From assembly GCA_947625995.1 (NCBI GenBank), contig CANQQN010000118.1, positions 1 through 6,016 of the forward strand: 6,016 nt of DNA, in the 5' to 3' direction. The notes below the pieces were generated by a model. It ran no database searches and was not told the DNA's origin. It worked only from the letters and a program-made list of their open reading frames with translations. Shown here piece after piece: positions 5,431-6,016 of this stretch; position 1 is the first letter of the stretch; each line of letters opens with the position of its first letter. A program made the translations under genes and the position numbers. The DNA comes from an uncultured Lachnospiraceae bacterium. GTDB lineage: Bacteria > Bacillota > Clostridia > Lachnospirales > Lachnospiraceae.

Positions 5431-6016
5431 ATGAAGGAACGGCTGGATCTGTTGCTTGTAAATCGTGGACTGGCAGAGTCCAGAGAAAAAGCAAAGGCAG
5501 TGATCATGGCGGGCAGCGTATTTGTAAACGGACAGCGGGAGGACAAGGCCGGCGCGCCTGTTGACGAAAAGGCCCACATAGAGATCAAAGGCAAAGCCTT
5601 AAAATATGTAAGCCGGGGCGGTCTGAAGCTGGAAAAGGCCATGGAGCGGTTTGACCTGTCTCTGGAAGGAAAGATCTGTATGGATGTTGGCGCATCGACC
5701 GGAGGCTTCACGGACTGTATGCTGCAAAACGGCGCGGTCAGAGTGTATGCTGTGGACGTGGGTCACGGGCAGCTGGCGTGGAAGTTGCGCAATGATGAAC
5801 GGGTGGTCTGCATGGAAAAGACCAATATCCGCTATGTGAAGCCGGAGGATATAGGAGAGCCTGTTGATTTTACCTCCGTGGACGTCTCTTTCATTTCTCT
5901 GGCCCATGTATTTCCCCCGGTGTATGAACTCTTGCAGGAAAAAGGACAGATGGTGTGCCTGATCAAGCCCCAGTTCGAGGCAGGCAGGGAAAACACCGCT
6001 ATCTGCGGCTTCTCGA
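5431..6016 (+). CDS. tlyA: TlyA family rRNA ribose 2'-O-methyltransferase (partial, 3' end missing)
   Basis: The window holds the first 195 codons of a protein usually about 265-275 residues long. TlyA enzymes methylate ribose 2'-hydroxyls in 16S and/or 23S rRNA using S-adenosylmethionine; the old name 'hemolysin A' is misleading. An S4 RNA-binding domain occupies about residues 1-60 (RLDLLLVNRGLAESREKAKAVIMAG, then VFVNG). YVSRGGLKLEKA links it to a FtsJ-type methyltransferase domain with the cofactor loop DVGASTGGFTD (85-95), AVDVGHGQLAWKLRND, VDVSFIS (D151) and LIKPQFEAGRE (K179). K66, D151 and K179 have the spacing of three of the four catalytic residues of M. tuberculosis TlyA; the fourth, a Glu, lies beyond the window. 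The last seven complete codons do not fit the family (see findings). It lies downstream of dxs as yqxC does in B. subtilis. Confidence 0.95.
   Translation, partial: MKERLDLLLVNRGLAESREKAKAVIMAGSVFVNGQREDKAGAPVDEKAHIEIKGKALKYVSRGGLKLEKAMERFDLSLEGKICMDVGASTGGFTDCMLQNGAVRVYAVDVGHGQLAWKLRNDERVVCMEKTNIRYVKPEDIGEPVDFTSVDVSFISLAHVFPPVYELLQEKGQMVCLIKPQFEAGRENTAICGFS

Noticed and set aside
5651..5839. Plus-strand 62-codon frame inside tlyA
   Set aside because: It is out of frame with the strongly conserved TlyA methyltransferase core covering the same bases and has no family similarity that I recognise.
1..6016. Search for a mobile element, CRISPR array, tRNA/rRNA gene, toxin-antitoxin pair or unknown defence system
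   Set aside because: All long stretches are explained by seven conserved housekeeping genes; the only gaps are 56, 171, 51 and 78 bases and hold no direct repeats, terminal inverted repeats or RNA gene that I recognise.

Overview
This window looks like a piece of the chromosome of a Gram-positive, low-to-mid-GC Firmicute, most likely a gut-type Clostridia (Lachnospiraceae-like). The evidence is the gene order, strong AGGAGG-type ribosome binding sites, a TTG start codon, mid-range base composition by eye, and the flavour of the proteins. It is a conserved housekeeping region. I saw no mobile element, CRISPR array, tRNA, rRNA or defence gene.

Layout, all on the + strand. (1) Positions 1-850: an Asp23/Gls24 (YqhY-like) protein, then nusB. 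(2) Positions 851-1021: a 171-base non-coding stretch with a small hairpin, an intrinsic terminator, a near-perfect dyad and a good sigma-A-type promoter. (3) Positions 1022-3447: xseA, xseB and ispA, tightly packed, each overlapping the next (8 and 26 bases). (4) Positions 3499-5352: dxs, 51 bases after ispA. (5) From 5431: tlyA (yqxC family), cut by the window end after a 78-base gap that can fold into a compact structure.

The order matches the Bacillus subtilis locus yqhY-nusB-folD-xseA-xseB-ispA-dxs-yqxC (known gene order, recalled). The difference is that folD is absent and its place is taken by the terminator/promoter segment. By the same synteny, NAD kinase, argR and recN would be expected downstream.

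The genes mix several tasks. NusB is a transcription antitermination/rRNA synthesis factor. XseA and XseB are the two subunits of exonuclease VII. Dxs makes the first committed intermediate of the non-mevalonate isoprenoid pathway, and IspA condenses the C5 products into a prenyl diphosphate (probably C15). TlyA is a predicted rRNA ribose methyltransferase. The terminator and promoter suggest two transcription units: asp23-nusB, ending at about 939, and xseA-xseB-ispA-dxs-tlyA, starting at about 995.

I found no convincing novel system. The items worth a second look are small: a dyad overlapping the xseA -35 box, a foldable dxs-tlyA spacer, and the last ~22 bases, where the translated TlyA departs from what its family predicts.
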